DNA from: Paenibacillus foliorum
GTDB lineage: Bacteria > Bacillota > Bacilli > Paenibacillales > NBRC-103111
Assembly: GCF_013141765.1 (NCBI RefSeq)
Contig: NZ_WHOD01000059.1
Location: 1 to 47,391, forward strand
DNA: 47,391 bases
Direction of reading: 5' to 3'
The notes beneath the pieces were generated by a model, which was not told where the DNA came from, ran no database searches, and saw only the letters and a program-made list of their open reading frames with translations. Every line of letters starts with the position of its first letter. Within the stretch, counting starts at the first letter, position 1. The position numbers and the translations under genes are program-made. Below, one piece after another: positions 1 through 7,711 of the stretch.

Positions 1-328
1 CTATCTTATTCGTTTTGTTTCGATCTCTTTCGACAATCTCTCAAAAGCGACCTGATCAATATAACACATTCGTCTACATCATTGCAAGTACTTTTTTTGA
101 AGTTTCTTAAACATTCTTCTTCAAAATCCGACTGCCTCCGAAGCGACAAGATGTAATATAACAAATTCAAAAAGAGAATGCAAGTTATTTGTTAGTGGAA
201 ATTTAAGCCATATTTACTCCGAGAATAGTACTTCACTTTGAGATAAGATGCAAAGTTAGCGTGCTCAAGCTATATTTCATTAATAGAGTGAAATGCTAGA
301 TTCACTGCTGCTAAGCTATTATCGATAA
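1..328. other. gene-free left edge
   Basis: AT-rich stretch with no credible reading frame, no tRNA and no recognisable repeat. It lies downstream of the leftward tsaD operon, beyond its terminator, so it probably belongs to the intergenic space of the next gene to the left, which is outside the window. I see nothing else in it. Confidence 0.6.
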
Positions 329-374
329 AATAACAAGTCCACCCCACAAAAAAGCGTGGGGTGGACTTGTTATT
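329..374 (-). terminator. strong hairpin terminator of the thiL-tsaD operon
   Basis: A perfect 19-bp inverted repeat (329-347 and 356-374) with an 8-base loop. Read leftward, the GC-rich core GTCCACCCCAC pairs with GTGGGGTGGAC and is followed by TTGTTATTTT. The right arm overlaps the tsaD stop codon at 373-375, so transcription ends directly after the gene. Confidence 0.85.
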
Positions 375-1482
375 AAACAGACCATGACTCAAGCTTAATC
401 ATGGGCTCTGCCTTCAGTTCGAGCGAGGAGAATTGTCCTCGCTTCAGCTTCAAGAAAGCGGCGGCGGCAATCATCGCCGCGTTGTCGGTGCACAAGCTGA
501 GCGGCGGAGCAAGCAGCGGCACCCCCGCTTTGGCGCAGCGCGCAGCCAGCTGCTCCCGCAGCCCTTTATTGGCGGCCACACCGCCCGCCAACAGCAGCTG
601 CTTCGCACCGTAAGCTTGCACGGCGCGAAGCGCCTTCTCTACCAGGACTTCGATAACGGAGTCCTGAAAGCCTTTGGCTACGGTACGCGGTTCTAACGGC
701 TGGCCCTTCATGGCAGCTGAATTCATCGCGGACAACACTGCTGATTTCAGCCCGCTAAAGCTGAAATCATACGAACCAGGCTCCAACCAGGCACGTGGCA
801 GCGGAAGTCCCTCTTCAGCTTCGTGCGCGAGCCGGTCTATATGCGGGCCTCCAGGATACGGCAGCTTCAAAGCCCGTGCTACCTTATCGTAGGCTTCGCC
901 AGCAGCGTCATCTCTCGTTTGGCCGATAATTTGGAACTTGCCCTCTGTTTCTACATACACAAGCTCCGTATGCCCGCCCGATACTACAAGGGATACAAAG
1001 GGATATTCCAGCTGATGAACAAGCTGATTAGCGTATATATGTCCAGCAATATGATGTACGCCGATTAATGGAAGATCAAGTGAATAAGCCAAGGTTTTGG
1101 CCGCTACCACTCCAACCAGCAGTGCGCCGATCAGCCCCGGACCTTCTGTCACAGCAACAGCGGATAGCTCGCGAGGACTAACTCCCGCCTTCTCGAACGC
1201 TTCCTCGATAATCCACGTTATGCTTTCCACGTGCTTACGCGAAGCCACCTCCGGGACGACTCCTCCGAAGCGTTGATGCGTTTCAATTTGACTCGATACT
1301 ACATTAGAACGAATAATAGTCCCATTCTCTACGATAGCAACCGAAGTTTCATCACAGCTAGTTTCAATAGCTAGAATAATAGAAGGCTTCACCGCTTGAG
1401 AGGTACTGCTACTCTGGCCTTCAGACTCCTTATTATCGGAGGACAAGCTGAGCTCGTTCTCTAGGTCCGTACTTTTTTTCAT
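373..1482 (-). CDS. tsaD: tRNA N6-threonylcarbamoyladenosine transferase TsaD
   Basis: Transfers threonylcarbamoyl from the TsaC/YwlC-made adenylate to A37 of ANN-decoding tRNAs, together with TsaB and TsaE, which are encoded just upstream. The ASKHA-fold signature LAIETSCDETSVAIVENG starts near residue 37, and the metal-binding HHIAGH (about residue 142) and SGGHTEL motifs are intact. The 369 residues include a hydrophilic Ser/Glu-rich N-terminal extension of about 33 residues not usual in the family. The chosen ATG has a GGGGA box six bases upstream and overlaps the rimI stop as ATGA, so it is probably real and translationally coupled. Last gene of the operon. Confidence 0.97.
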   Translation of the reverse strand: MKKSTDLENELSLSSDNKESEGQSSSTSQAVKPSIILAIETSCDETSVAIVENGTIIRSNVVSSQIETHQRFGGVVPEVASRKHVESITWIIEEAFEKAGVSPRELSAVAVTEGPGLIGALLVGVVAAKTLAYSLDLPLIGVHHIAGHIYANQLVHQLEYPFVSLVVSGGHTELVYVETEGKFQIIGQTRDDAAGEAYDKVARALKLPYPGGPHIDRLAHEAEEGLPLPRAWLEPGSYDFSFSGLKSAVLSAMNSAAMKGQPLEPRTVAKGFQDSVIEVLVEKALRAVQAYGAKQLLLAGGVAANKGLREQLAARCAKAGVPLLAPPLSLCTDNAAMIAAAAFLKLKRGQFSSLELKAEPMIKLESWSV

Positions 1483-1997
1483 AACAATTCCCCTGTACTT
1501 TCATTCAAAGTATGGTCATATTTCGGTAAATCCGCCCACATGACTAGAGCGTCCTCTTGATTATCCGTATAGTAGCCGCGGCGAACTCCAACTGAATGAA
1601 AACCAAGCTTTTCATATAGGCGCTGTGCAATAATATTAGAAGGCCTCACTTCCAGCGTCATCCGTTCAGCACCCAGGAAGCTCGCTGTCTTTTGCAGTTC
1701 TCGCATCAGCAGCTCGCCAAGCTTTTTACCGCGGTATGCTTCACGTACGGCCACATTAGTTACATGCGCCTCATCAATAACCAGCCACATGCCCCCATAG
1801 CCTATAACTTGACCTTCATATTCCATTACCATATAACGAGCGAATTGATTATTGGTCAATTCATTGTGGAAAGCTCCTGCAGTCCAAGGCGTAGTGAATG
1901 CCTCTTGCTCTATTTCACAAATAGCCGGGATATCATCCAGCCTCATTGAACGGAATTCCAAGGGGCCAATGGCTTCTGTATGTTTCTGCGCTTCCAT
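1479..1997 (-). CDS. rimI: ribosomal protein S18-alanine N-acetyltransferase RimI
   Basis: GNAT-fold acetyltransferase of 172 residues. The acetyl-CoA binding loop is visible as YRGKKLGELL (around residue 90), followed by LEVRPSN and RLYEKLGF, typical of RimI. In bacteria it acetylates the N-terminus of ribosomal protein S18; other protein N-termini are possible targets. It sits between tsaB and tsaD, a common Firmicute arrangement, and its stop overlaps the tsaD start by four bases. A GGGGAGG box precedes the ATG. Family assignment is firm; substrate is by family and context. Confidence 0.94.
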   Translation of the reverse strand: MEAQKHTEAIGPLEFRSMRLDDIPAICEIEQEAFTTPWTAGAFHNELTNNQFARYMVMEYEGQVIGYGGMWLVIDEAHVTNVAVREAYRGKKLGELLMRELQKTASFLGAERMTLEVRPSNIIAQRLYEKLGFHSVGVRRGYYTDNQEDALVMWADLPKYDHTLNESTGELL

Positions 1998-2011
1998 CGT
2001 TACGGCCTCCC

Positions 2012-2926
2012 CTACAATTTCTTGGCCAATAAATTGGCTTCAGCCTCAGTAATCTGCGTATAATTCGGTACCAATCCATGCGCTTGCTCAATACGTCCGT
2101 CCCGCCAATGCCTTCTCCCGATATCAGCGATGTGACGCGCACGCATCTCATTCCCCACCATGCCGCATGCCCCGGACCATCTCTCAAAAAACTTTTGCAA
2201 CACTTCAACATGCAGATCCGTTTCTCCAACAAACAATATCCGATCCGGCATGACAAAGTCACTACCGCTTACATTCCTAGTTCGTTCTAGCAGTTCTTCC
2301 GACCAATCGGACATCAGGCGAATTCCATCTGCAATCAAGCAGCTCCAGCCTTGAGGTGAAGCTTGATACAAACCGGTAAACGCTTGTCCTCTACGCGCTT
2401 CAAACATGGGAACTATCCAGATCGTCTCAGATTGCTTGCTAAGCTCAGCCTCAGCTGACTCGTAGTCTCCGGATTCCACTATACCCAAAGTTACTTCCGT
2501 TGTCGCAGCAGTTTTCAAGGTCTCATCCGCTGCCAATGTGGCCTGCTCCGAATCCGGTGTTACTCCTGTTCCAGTTAAAAAAGCAGCGCCACCACCCAAA
2601 GCTAATGCCTCCAAACTGGATACACCAAGCAAGTCCATGCCATGCGTCCAAGCGAAGGTCTTAGCTACAGTAACGCCAATCCGTACACCCGTATAAGATC
2701 CGGGACCTACACCCACTGCAATAGCATCCAATTCCCTCGGGTGAATACCTGCTGATGACAGCAATTGCTGTATCAAAGGTATCAAATGAATCGAATGATT
2801 TCTTTCTGCTTTGGAACTCAATTCGCCGAGCAGTTCTCCACCGCGGGTTAAAGCCACCGACATAGAGCTTGTAGACGTGTCGATAGCAAGCAACGTGCCG
2901 TTAATAGATTTTGATATACTTGTCAT
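2012..2926 (-). CDS. tsaB: tRNA t6A biosynthesis protein TsaB, with an internal insertion
   Basis: Partner and scaffold of TsaD in t6A synthesis. The N-terminal ASKHA half is clear (LLAIDTSTSSMSVAL, then GVGPGSYTGVRIG near residue 72). I choose the ATG at 2926 because it overlaps the tsaE stop as TAATG and follows AAAGGAG; an in-frame start 36 bases further upstream would lie inside tsaE. The protein is 304 residues against roughly 220-240 usual. The excess is a low-complexity block at about residues 111-168 (Ala/Thr/Glu/Ser-rich) between SSLEALA and the conserved PMFEARRGQ. The frame is intact, so this is an insertion, not a frameshift. Confidence 0.95.
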   Translation of the reverse strand: MTSISKSINGTLLAIDTSTSSMSVALTRGGELLGELSSKAERNHSIHLIPLIQQLLSSAGIHPRELDAIAVGVGPGSYTGVRIGVTVAKTFAWTHGMDLLGVSSLEALALGGGAAFLTGTGVTPDSEQATLAADETLKTAATTEVTLGIVESGDYESAEAELSKQSETIWIVPMFEARRGQAFTGLYQASPQGWSCLIADGIRLMSDWSEELLERTRNVSGSDFVMPDRILFVGETDLHVEVLQKFFERWSGACGMVGNEMRARHIADIGRRHWRDGRIEQAHGLVPNYTQITEAEANLLAKKL

Positions 2927-3414
2927 TATAGAATTCCGTTCTCCTTTAGCTGCTCGCACCATTGTATGTAAGTACTTCCGTGAGGGGTTATCCTAAACAT
3001 ACGTTCCTGTTCTCCCGTGCCGCAATGCTCAATTGTTATGGACAACCTGTCGTTAGGCAAAAGCTCCTCAATTAAGGAAGACCACTCAATCAAAGTAACC
3101 CCACCGCCATAAAAATAATCATCCAAACCCAGATCATCCGCCTCTTCCAGAGATAAGCGATATACATCCATATGATAAAAAGGAAGAGACTCCCCTTCGT
3201 ATTCTTTAATCAAGGTGAAGGTTGGGCTGTTCACAATTCCTTTAACACCAATTGCCTTGGCTACAGCTTGCGAAAATGTCGTTTTGCCCGCTCCTAAATC
3301 CCCATCCAGCGTTATTACGGTGCCAGGTTCGAACTTCACGGCTAGTGCAGCCGCAAGCGCACCTGTCTGCTCCGTATTGTTTGCTTTATATGTATAAAAA
3401 GCTGGAGCTGTCAT
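2926..3414 (-). CDS. tsaE: tRNA t6A biosynthesis ATPase TsaE
   Basis: P-loop ATPase that binds TsaB-TsaD and drives the t6A catalytic cycle. The Walker A motif GDLGAGKTT lies at residues 38-46 and the family signature [10 protein letters not shown] follows, then HMDVYRL and LIEWS. The 162-residue length is normal. It starts six bases after thiL and shares one base with tsaB (TAATG), so the three are co-translated from one message. Confidence 0.96.
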   Translation of the reverse strand: MTAPAFYTYKANNTEQTGALAAALAVKFEPGTVITLDGDLGAGKTTFSQAVAKAIGVKGIVNSPTFTLIKEYEGESLPFYHMDVYRLSLEEADDLGLDDYFYGGGVTLIEWSSLIEELLPNDRLSITIEHCGTGEQERMFRITPHGSTYIQWCEQLKENGIL

Positions 3415-3420
3415 CTACAA

Positions 3421-4464
3421 TCAGCCCTTTCGAAAATGGTTATAGCCTTTTTTATCAATCGGAACAACGTACCCGCTGCTTTGGACAAGCCTCACACCCT
3501 CAGCTTCTGCGTTAACGTAGCCTATTATATAGAGAGAAAGTCCAGCTTCCCTAAATTTCATCTGCATCGAGATGGCATGCTCTGCCTGCATAGTGCCTAA
3601 AAGCTGATAATCCTCACCGCCGAATAAAATATAATCAAGCGGGTCCTTCTCAGCATCTATCGAATAAGCCATGAGCTCATCCGCTATAGGAATCTTGTCC
3701 TCGATCAGATCAATACCTACTCCAGACGCCTCGGAGATTTCCCAAGCTTCGCTAGCCAGTCCATCGCTTACATCGTTCAATGCATGGCATACTCCGGATT
3801 CCTGAAGCAAACGACCCGCATCAATTCTTGGCTCCGGTCGGCAGTGTGCTTGAATCAAGCGCTCCCTGTCTGGATGGCTCTTTTCTTGAGTGAGCCATTG
3901 ATCAGCTGGCAGATCGCGCTTTAGCAAATAATCCAAGCCCGCTGCAGAGCAGCCAAGATATCCAGTGACGAATAATACATCTCCAGGCTTAGCTGTAGAG
4001 CGAAGCAGGGCTTTGCCTTTCTCTACTTCACCTATAACGGTTACGGTAATCGTAATCCCGCCCATGGAAGACGTTGTGTCTCCCCCCGCAATAACTACAT
4101 TCCATCGGTTTGCACAATCGTAAAGGCCAAAATACAGCTCTTCCAACCTTGCAAACTCCGTTCCCTGCGGACAGCTTACAGCAACAAGCGCATACTTCGG
4201 AACGGCTCCCATAGCAGCGATATCACTAATTGCAGAAGCCATCGCCTTGTAGCCGATATCCTGATCGCGCATGGTCATATTTTTAAAATGTATCGTTTCT
4301 GTCATCGTATCGCAAGTCATCACTAGCTGATAGCCTGGTGTTATATTGGCTACAGCAGCATCATCCCCAATGCCGGTCTCAACCCCGCCGGCTTGCTGAA
4401 AAGCGCGCGACTGCTTGCCGTCCGTCAACCACTGAATGAGAGCAAATTCATCAATAGAGCTCAC
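3421..4464 (-). CDS. thiL: thiamine-monophosphate kinase ThiL
   Basis: Phosphorylates thiamine monophosphate to the cofactor thiamine diphosphate. A member of the AIR synthase/PurM-like ATP-binding superfamily: GIGDDAAV near residue 31, the Asp-rich TCDTMTE, and IAGGDTTSS are all present, and the 347-residue length fits. The start is GTG (AGGCGG box eight bases upstream). It is the first gene of the leftward thiL-tsaE-tsaB-rimI-tsaD operon, an arrangement common in bacilli. No TPP riboswitch is visible in the very short leader, so expression appears constitutive. Confidence 0.96.
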   Translation of the reverse strand: MSSIDEFALIQWLTDGKQSRAFQQAGGVETGIGDDAAVANITPGYQLVMTCDTMTETIHFKNMTMRDQDIGYKAMASAISDIAAMGAVPKYALVAVSCPQGTEFARLEELYFGLYDCANRWNVVIAGGDTTSSMGGITITVTVIGEVEKGKALLRSTAKPGDVLFVTGYLGCSAAGLDYLLKRDLPADQWLTQEKSHPDRERLIQAHCRPEPRIDAGRLLQESGVCHALNDVSDGLASEAWEISEASGVGIDLIEDKIPIADELMAYSIDAEKDPLDYILFGGEDYQLLGTMQAEHAISMQMKFREAGLSLYIIGYVNAEAEGVRLVQSSGYVVPIDKKGYNHFRKG

Positions 4465-4497
4465 CTTACAACCGCCTCTGCCATGTATTGTGTGTCT

Positions 4498-4526
4498 ATT
4501 ATATCCCTCCCTTTATCATGTAGCAA
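4498..4526 (-). promoter_or_regulatory. sigma-A-type promoter of thiL operon
   Basis: On the minus strand TTGCTA (4521-4526) and a perfect TATAAT (4498-4503) are separated by 17 bases. The predicted start leaves a leader of about 27 nt before the GTG of thiL, enough for the Shine-Dalgarno and nothing more. Confidence 0.7.
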
Positions 4527-4562
4527 TACAACTGGCCTTACCGTTTATTAAGCTAACAAGTA

Positions 4563-5060
4563 CGGCGTCCTTGGTGTACAATTTGAGTTTGTCCGTCTGA
4601 GGTGATTAGGATTATGGTTCAACTACTGATAAGAACTAGAACGTCAAGCTCACCTCTGCAGCTCTCTAGTTTAGTTTGTTTCAATCTGTACTCTCCAGTT
4701 TATTTTAAACTGTAGCACTATTTTCTTGTAAAAAGTAACCTCTTTCTATTAACAAACACGGATTCGTTGATTCGTTGTCTTGTACAAGTAGAAGTACTGC
4801 CTCTATCTGGTAACTTATGCATTCGATTTATAGAAATTGAAGTTACAGCTGCGAGAAACTCCATTCAGATGTCCTAGTAAATAGACGTGCTGCCAAAGAA
4901 GTGAGGACTCTCACAATAGCGGAAGCACTTGTTCCTTTATCATCTGAAAAGCACAAAAAACAGAGGGATAACGGAAGTGCTAATTCCTTTATCTCTCTGT
5001 TTTTGTGTATCATACTCCCATTTCCCTAAAATAACGGAACTCCTACTACCGCTATTCCAT
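4563..5060. repeat. composite palindromic repeat, copy 1
   Basis: The roughly 760 bases between thiL and sspH hold no gene. They contain a 34-bp block (4563-4596) that is 30/34 identical to 23837-23870. A stem follows (GAGGTGA at 4599-4605 with TCACCTC at 4650-4656), then about 260 bases of unexplained sequence. Next comes a palindromic array: a long imperfect hairpin at 4952-5007 (arms about 25 bases, CAGAGGGATAACGGAA against its partner) and a weaker one at about 5026-5056 (AATAACGG...CCGCTATT). The same order recurs in copy 2 at 23.8-24.3 kb. It is not coding and not a known transposon type; I infer a dispersed extragenic element. Confidence 0.6.
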
Positions 5061-5228
5061 AAAATTCGAGACCACAGATTGAATAAAGGAATTTTCAGTT
5101 CCGTCCATTCAACTAAGACTCATCCTGTCTTTACGCTATACGATTACACCCGGATCACCATTGTGGACTTTAGAGAACTTAATCTTAAGCTCTCATATAA
5201 GAGTAGTTAATCTCATGAAACCAAGGCC

Positions 5229-5411
5229 TTATTGGACTTCCTGAAGCTCCTCAACTGACACAACTTTTGTATCGGCTGGCTTCTGCTTCACATGGACTTT
5301 TGCCGTTTCCTGCGTGGGATCTACACTGTCAATCCATACGGAAACCCCGTTTAGCTCAACCTCAATTTTGGCATCCGACTGTAATATTTCTTGAGCACGA
5401 TATACTTTCAT
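5229..5411 (-). CDS. sspH: small acid-soluble spore protein, H type
   Basis: A 60-residue protein matching the SspH family: N-terminal RAQEI followed by the pattern VELNGVSVWIDSVD and a C-terminal VSVEEL. H-type SASPs are minor core proteins made in the forespore; they are not the DNA-coating alpha/beta type. The ATG has GAGGAG eight bases upstream and follows the upstream small gene by five bases, so the pair is one transcript. Being next to ku/ligD suggests a spore-core locus. Assigned from recalled family pattern; an HMM search would settle it. Confidence 0.8.
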   Translation of the reverse strand: MKVYRAQEILQSDAKIEVELNGVSVWIDSVDPTQETAKVHVKQKPADTKVVSVEELQEVQ

Positions 5412-5416
5412 ATGGG

Positions 5417-5647
5417 TTACTCCTCACTTTTAATGACCGATTCGGGATGGTCCATCGTATCCGTGGTAGATTCCTCAATAAGTCCGTTATTGATCGAGAC
5501 ATACCCTCCGCCGAGTCCTTCATTAACCATTCTGTCTATGTCCATGAAGTAATCCTCGCGGCCTTGATGGAGCGCATCGGTTGTCGATTCACTCAACTCA
5601 CCCGTATTTTCTTGCTGTACTTGATTTTCCTGTTTCTTTTGCCCCAT
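5417..5647 (-). CDS. small hydrophilic protein co-transcribed with sspH
   Basis: 76 residues, acidic and polar with no membrane segment. The N-terminal third is Gln/Glu/Ser-rich and likely disordered. A more structured core runs from REDYFMDIDRMV through GLGGGYVSINNGLIEE. I do not recognise the family. An excellent ribosome site (AAGGAGG) precedes the ATG, and the next gene five bases downstream is sspH, so forespore expression is a reasonable inference. The leader consists of two perfect 20-bp palindromes (see 5666-5726). Confidence 0.75.
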   Translation of the reverse strand: MGQKKQENQVQQENTGELSESTTDALHQGREDYFMDIDRMVNEGLGGGYVSINNGLIEESTTDTMDHPESVIKSEE

Positions 5648-5665
5648 CGATCTGTTCCTCCTTAG

Positions 5666-5726
5666 AGTTTTACTTTAGTAAAACTGGCATAGTAAGCGTT
5701 AACTGGAGTTTTACTTTAGTAAAACT
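5666..5726 (-). repeat. tandem hairpin leader, two units, 41-bp period
   Basis: The palindrome AGTTTTACTTTAGTAAAACT occurs perfectly at 5666-5685 and 5707-5726, 41 bases apart, with the linker containing AACGCTTAC on the minus strand. Read leftward, the last copy ends in AAAACTCTAAGGAGG, that is, three to four bases before the Shine-Dalgarno of the gene at 5647. Related arrays precede the genes at 32220 and 44885. Confidence 0.85.
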
Positions 5727-5866
5727 GACGTCCATACAACTGCTGAATTGTGCCTAAACCGAATTCAACACATAGGCGTCTCCGCTGGTATTATGATGCC
5801 TCTCTTGGTGTGAATCATTCATGAAATGGGGATACTAGTTTTAATAACTTTAAAGGAGATGCTGCT

Positions 5867-6718
5867 ATGCATACAGTATGGAAAGGTGCGATTAGCTTCG
5901 GCTTGGTTCATGTACCTGTCAAAATGTTTTCAGCTACAGAGGATAAGGATATCTCGATGCGATACATCCATAAGGAGTGCACGACACCGCTAAATTTTGT
6001 GCGCAAATGTCTTACCTGTGAACGAGAGGTCGAATGGGAAGAAATTGCCCGCGGGTATGAATATGAGCCTGGTGCTTTTGTTTTATTCGAAAAGGACGAA
6101 CTGGATAATCTGAACGGTGAAGTTACAAAAGAAATAAAAATTCTCGATTTCGTCCAGCTGACGGATATCGACCCGATCTATTTTCAGAAAACCTACTTTC
6201 TGGCACCAAACGAGACGGGAGCGAATGCCTACAATCTGCTGCTGGAGGCTATGAGACAATCGGGTAAAATAGGCATTGCCAAAGTGTCGATTCGGACCAA
6301 AAGCAGCTTGGCGGCTATACGAGTTATCGATAATTGTATCGCTATGGAGACCATATTTTACCCGGATGAAATCCGTTCGGTTGATCAGGTTCCCAATCTG
6401 CCACAACAAAGCAACGTGAACGATAAGGAGCTACAGATGGCCAAAATGCTAATCGAGCAGCTAACGACTCCTTTTGAACCGGAAAAATATAAAGATGATT
6501 ATCGGGAAGCTGTTCTTAATGCGATTGAGCAAAAGGTAAGCGGACATCAGATCAGCGTCGCACCGGAGCCTCATAGAACGAATGTTGTGGATCTTATGTC
6601 TGCACTTCAGGCTAGTCTGGACGCTATGAAGCCATTACCGGAAACATCCCCCGCAGGGCCTAAACCAAAAGCAAGGAAATCTACCAAGGAGGGCAAGGTG
6701 AAGGAAACCGTATCATGA
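5867..6718 (+). CDS. ku: non-homologous end joining protein Ku
   Basis: Bacterial Ku homodimer that rings broken DNA ends and recruits LigD. The N-terminus HTVWKGAISFGLVHVPVKM is the family hallmark, followed by YIHKECTTPLNFVRKC and the beta-barrel region to about residue 250. The C-terminus is short and basic (residues 255-283, Lys/Pro-rich), the usual DNA- and LigD-contacting tail. AAAGGAG precedes the ATG. Its stop overlaps the ligase gene as ATGA. In Bacillus the ku/ligD genes are forespore-expressed. A GATACTA at about 5839-5845 resembles a sigma-G -10 box, but I see no convincing -35 at the right spacing. Confidence 0.96.
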   Translation: MHTVWKGAISFGLVHVPVKMFSATEDKDISMRYIHKECTTPLNFVRKCLTCEREVEWEEIARGYEYEPGAFVLFEKDELDNLNGEVTKEIKILDFVQLTDIDPIYFQKTYFLAPNETGANAYNLLLEAMRQSGKIGIAKVSIRTKSSLAAIRVIDNCIAMETIFYPDEIRSVDQVPNLPQQSNVNDKELQMAKMLIEQLTTPFEPEKYKDDYREAVLNAIEQKVSGHQISVAPEPHRTNVVDLMSALQASLDAMKPLPETSPAGPKPKARKSTKEGKVKETVS

Positions 6719-7629
6719 CGATCCTGCTGCCTAAGGAACCTATGGCCCCCATTGCAGTCGATAAGCTTCCCCTGGGAGAGGATTGGGGCTATCAAATTAA
6801 ATGGGATGGCGTCCGGCTGCTAGCGCGACTGGAAAAGGAGCGGATTGAGCTGTTTTCACGGCAGATGCTGAGTAAATCGGACCTTTATCCCGAAGCCATG
6901 GAGCTGCTCAAGCCTTTACAGCAAAAGCACTCCTGCCTGCTTGACGGTGAGGCGGTCATTTTCGATCAGAGCAAGCAGCGGCCTAATTTTCAGCTGATTC
7001 TTAAGCGGGAACGGTCCCGATCATTCAGGGCCGGAGTTCATGACGGCAATCATTTCATCTATGTGCTCTTTGATCTGCTGTATTGCAACGGAGAAGATTT
7101 ACGTCCCCTTCCCTATGTGGAGCGCCATCGCAGACTGCTTCAGCTTTTACCGGACAAGCAGCCTCAGCTGTTTGTAACCGATCTGTTCAGCGATCTACCA
7201 CCGCTGTGGAGTTGGGTTGAGCAAGGCGGCTGGGAAGGCGTAGTAGCCAAAAGACTTGCCAGCACTTACCGTGAAGGGAAGAAGCACAAGGACTGGTACA
7301 AAAAGAAGACGGCTCTGTTGTTCGAAGTTGCCATACCCGGACTTATTATCCGTGGTGGACAAGTTGCAAGCCTCATTATGGCAAAGGACGGCATACTATT
7401 CGGTCGGGTTTCATCGGGATTGGATGAAAAGCGCAAGTCCCAATTGCTGCAGGAAGGCTTAAAGCGCAAGCTGGATACACCATTATTTGGCACCCTTCCT
7501 GCAGAATTAAAGAAGGAGCAAATCTTGTGGCTTCGCAGCCCGTTTCTATGTACCGTAACAGGGCTTGAAGTCACCTCAGATGGACAGCTGCGCCATCCCA
7601 AAATTGTTAAGTTTCATGATAGGGGATAA
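6715..7629 (+). CDS. ligD: ATP-dependent DNA ligase, stand-alone LigD ligase domain
   Basis: Seals breaks brought together by Ku. The adenylated lysine is K29 in IKWDGVR; further nucleotidyltransferase motifs are LDGEAVIFD, YVLFDLLYCNG, WEGVVAKR and DWYKKK, followed by the OB-fold region to residue 304. This is only the ligase module; the polymerase module is a separate gene starting 82 bases downstream, and no phosphoesterase module is present. In B. subtilis the ligase and polymerase are fused in one protein. Start overlaps ku by four bases, ensuring co-expression. Confidence 0.95.
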   Translation: MTILLPKEPMAPIAVDKLPLGEDWGYQIKWDGVRLLARLEKERIELFSRQMLSKSDLYPEAMELLKPLQQKHSCLLDGEAVIFDQSKQRPNFQLILKRERSRSFRAGVHDGNHFIYVLFDLLYCNGEDLRPLPYVERHRRLLQLLPDKQPQLFVTDLFSDLPPLWSWVEQGGWEGVVAKRLASTYREGKKHKDWYKKKTALLFEVAIPGLIIRGGQVASLIMAKDGILFGRVSSGLDEKRKSQLLQEGLKRKLDTPLFGTLPAELKKEQILWLRSPFLCTVTGLEVTSDGQLRHPKIVKFHDRG

Positions 7630-7673
7630 AGAGTTCATTTATTTGTGTTTTCTTCCATAAAAAATCAAGCTAC

Positions 7674-7695
7674 AGGTTTTCTTACGAAAAAACCT
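7674..7695 (+). other. hairpin abutting the Shine-Dalgarno of the LigD polymerase gene
   Basis: AGGTTTT (7674-7680) pairs with AAAACCT (7689-7695) around an eight-base loop. ACAGGAGG follows at once. It resembles the hairpin leaders at 5666, 32236 and 44903 in position and in the AAAAACCT/GGAGG junction, but is a single unit with a different linker. Confidence 0.5.
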
Positions 7696-7711
7696 ACAGG
7701 AGGTTCGCCGC

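Noticed and set aside
4465..4560. TPP riboswitch ahead of thiL
   Set aside because: The leader is only about 27 nt and no thi-box motif is present.
4929..5210. 93-residue frame in the thiL-sspH gap
   Set aside because: It runs through the palindromic hairpins, has no ribosome site and no protein-like composition.
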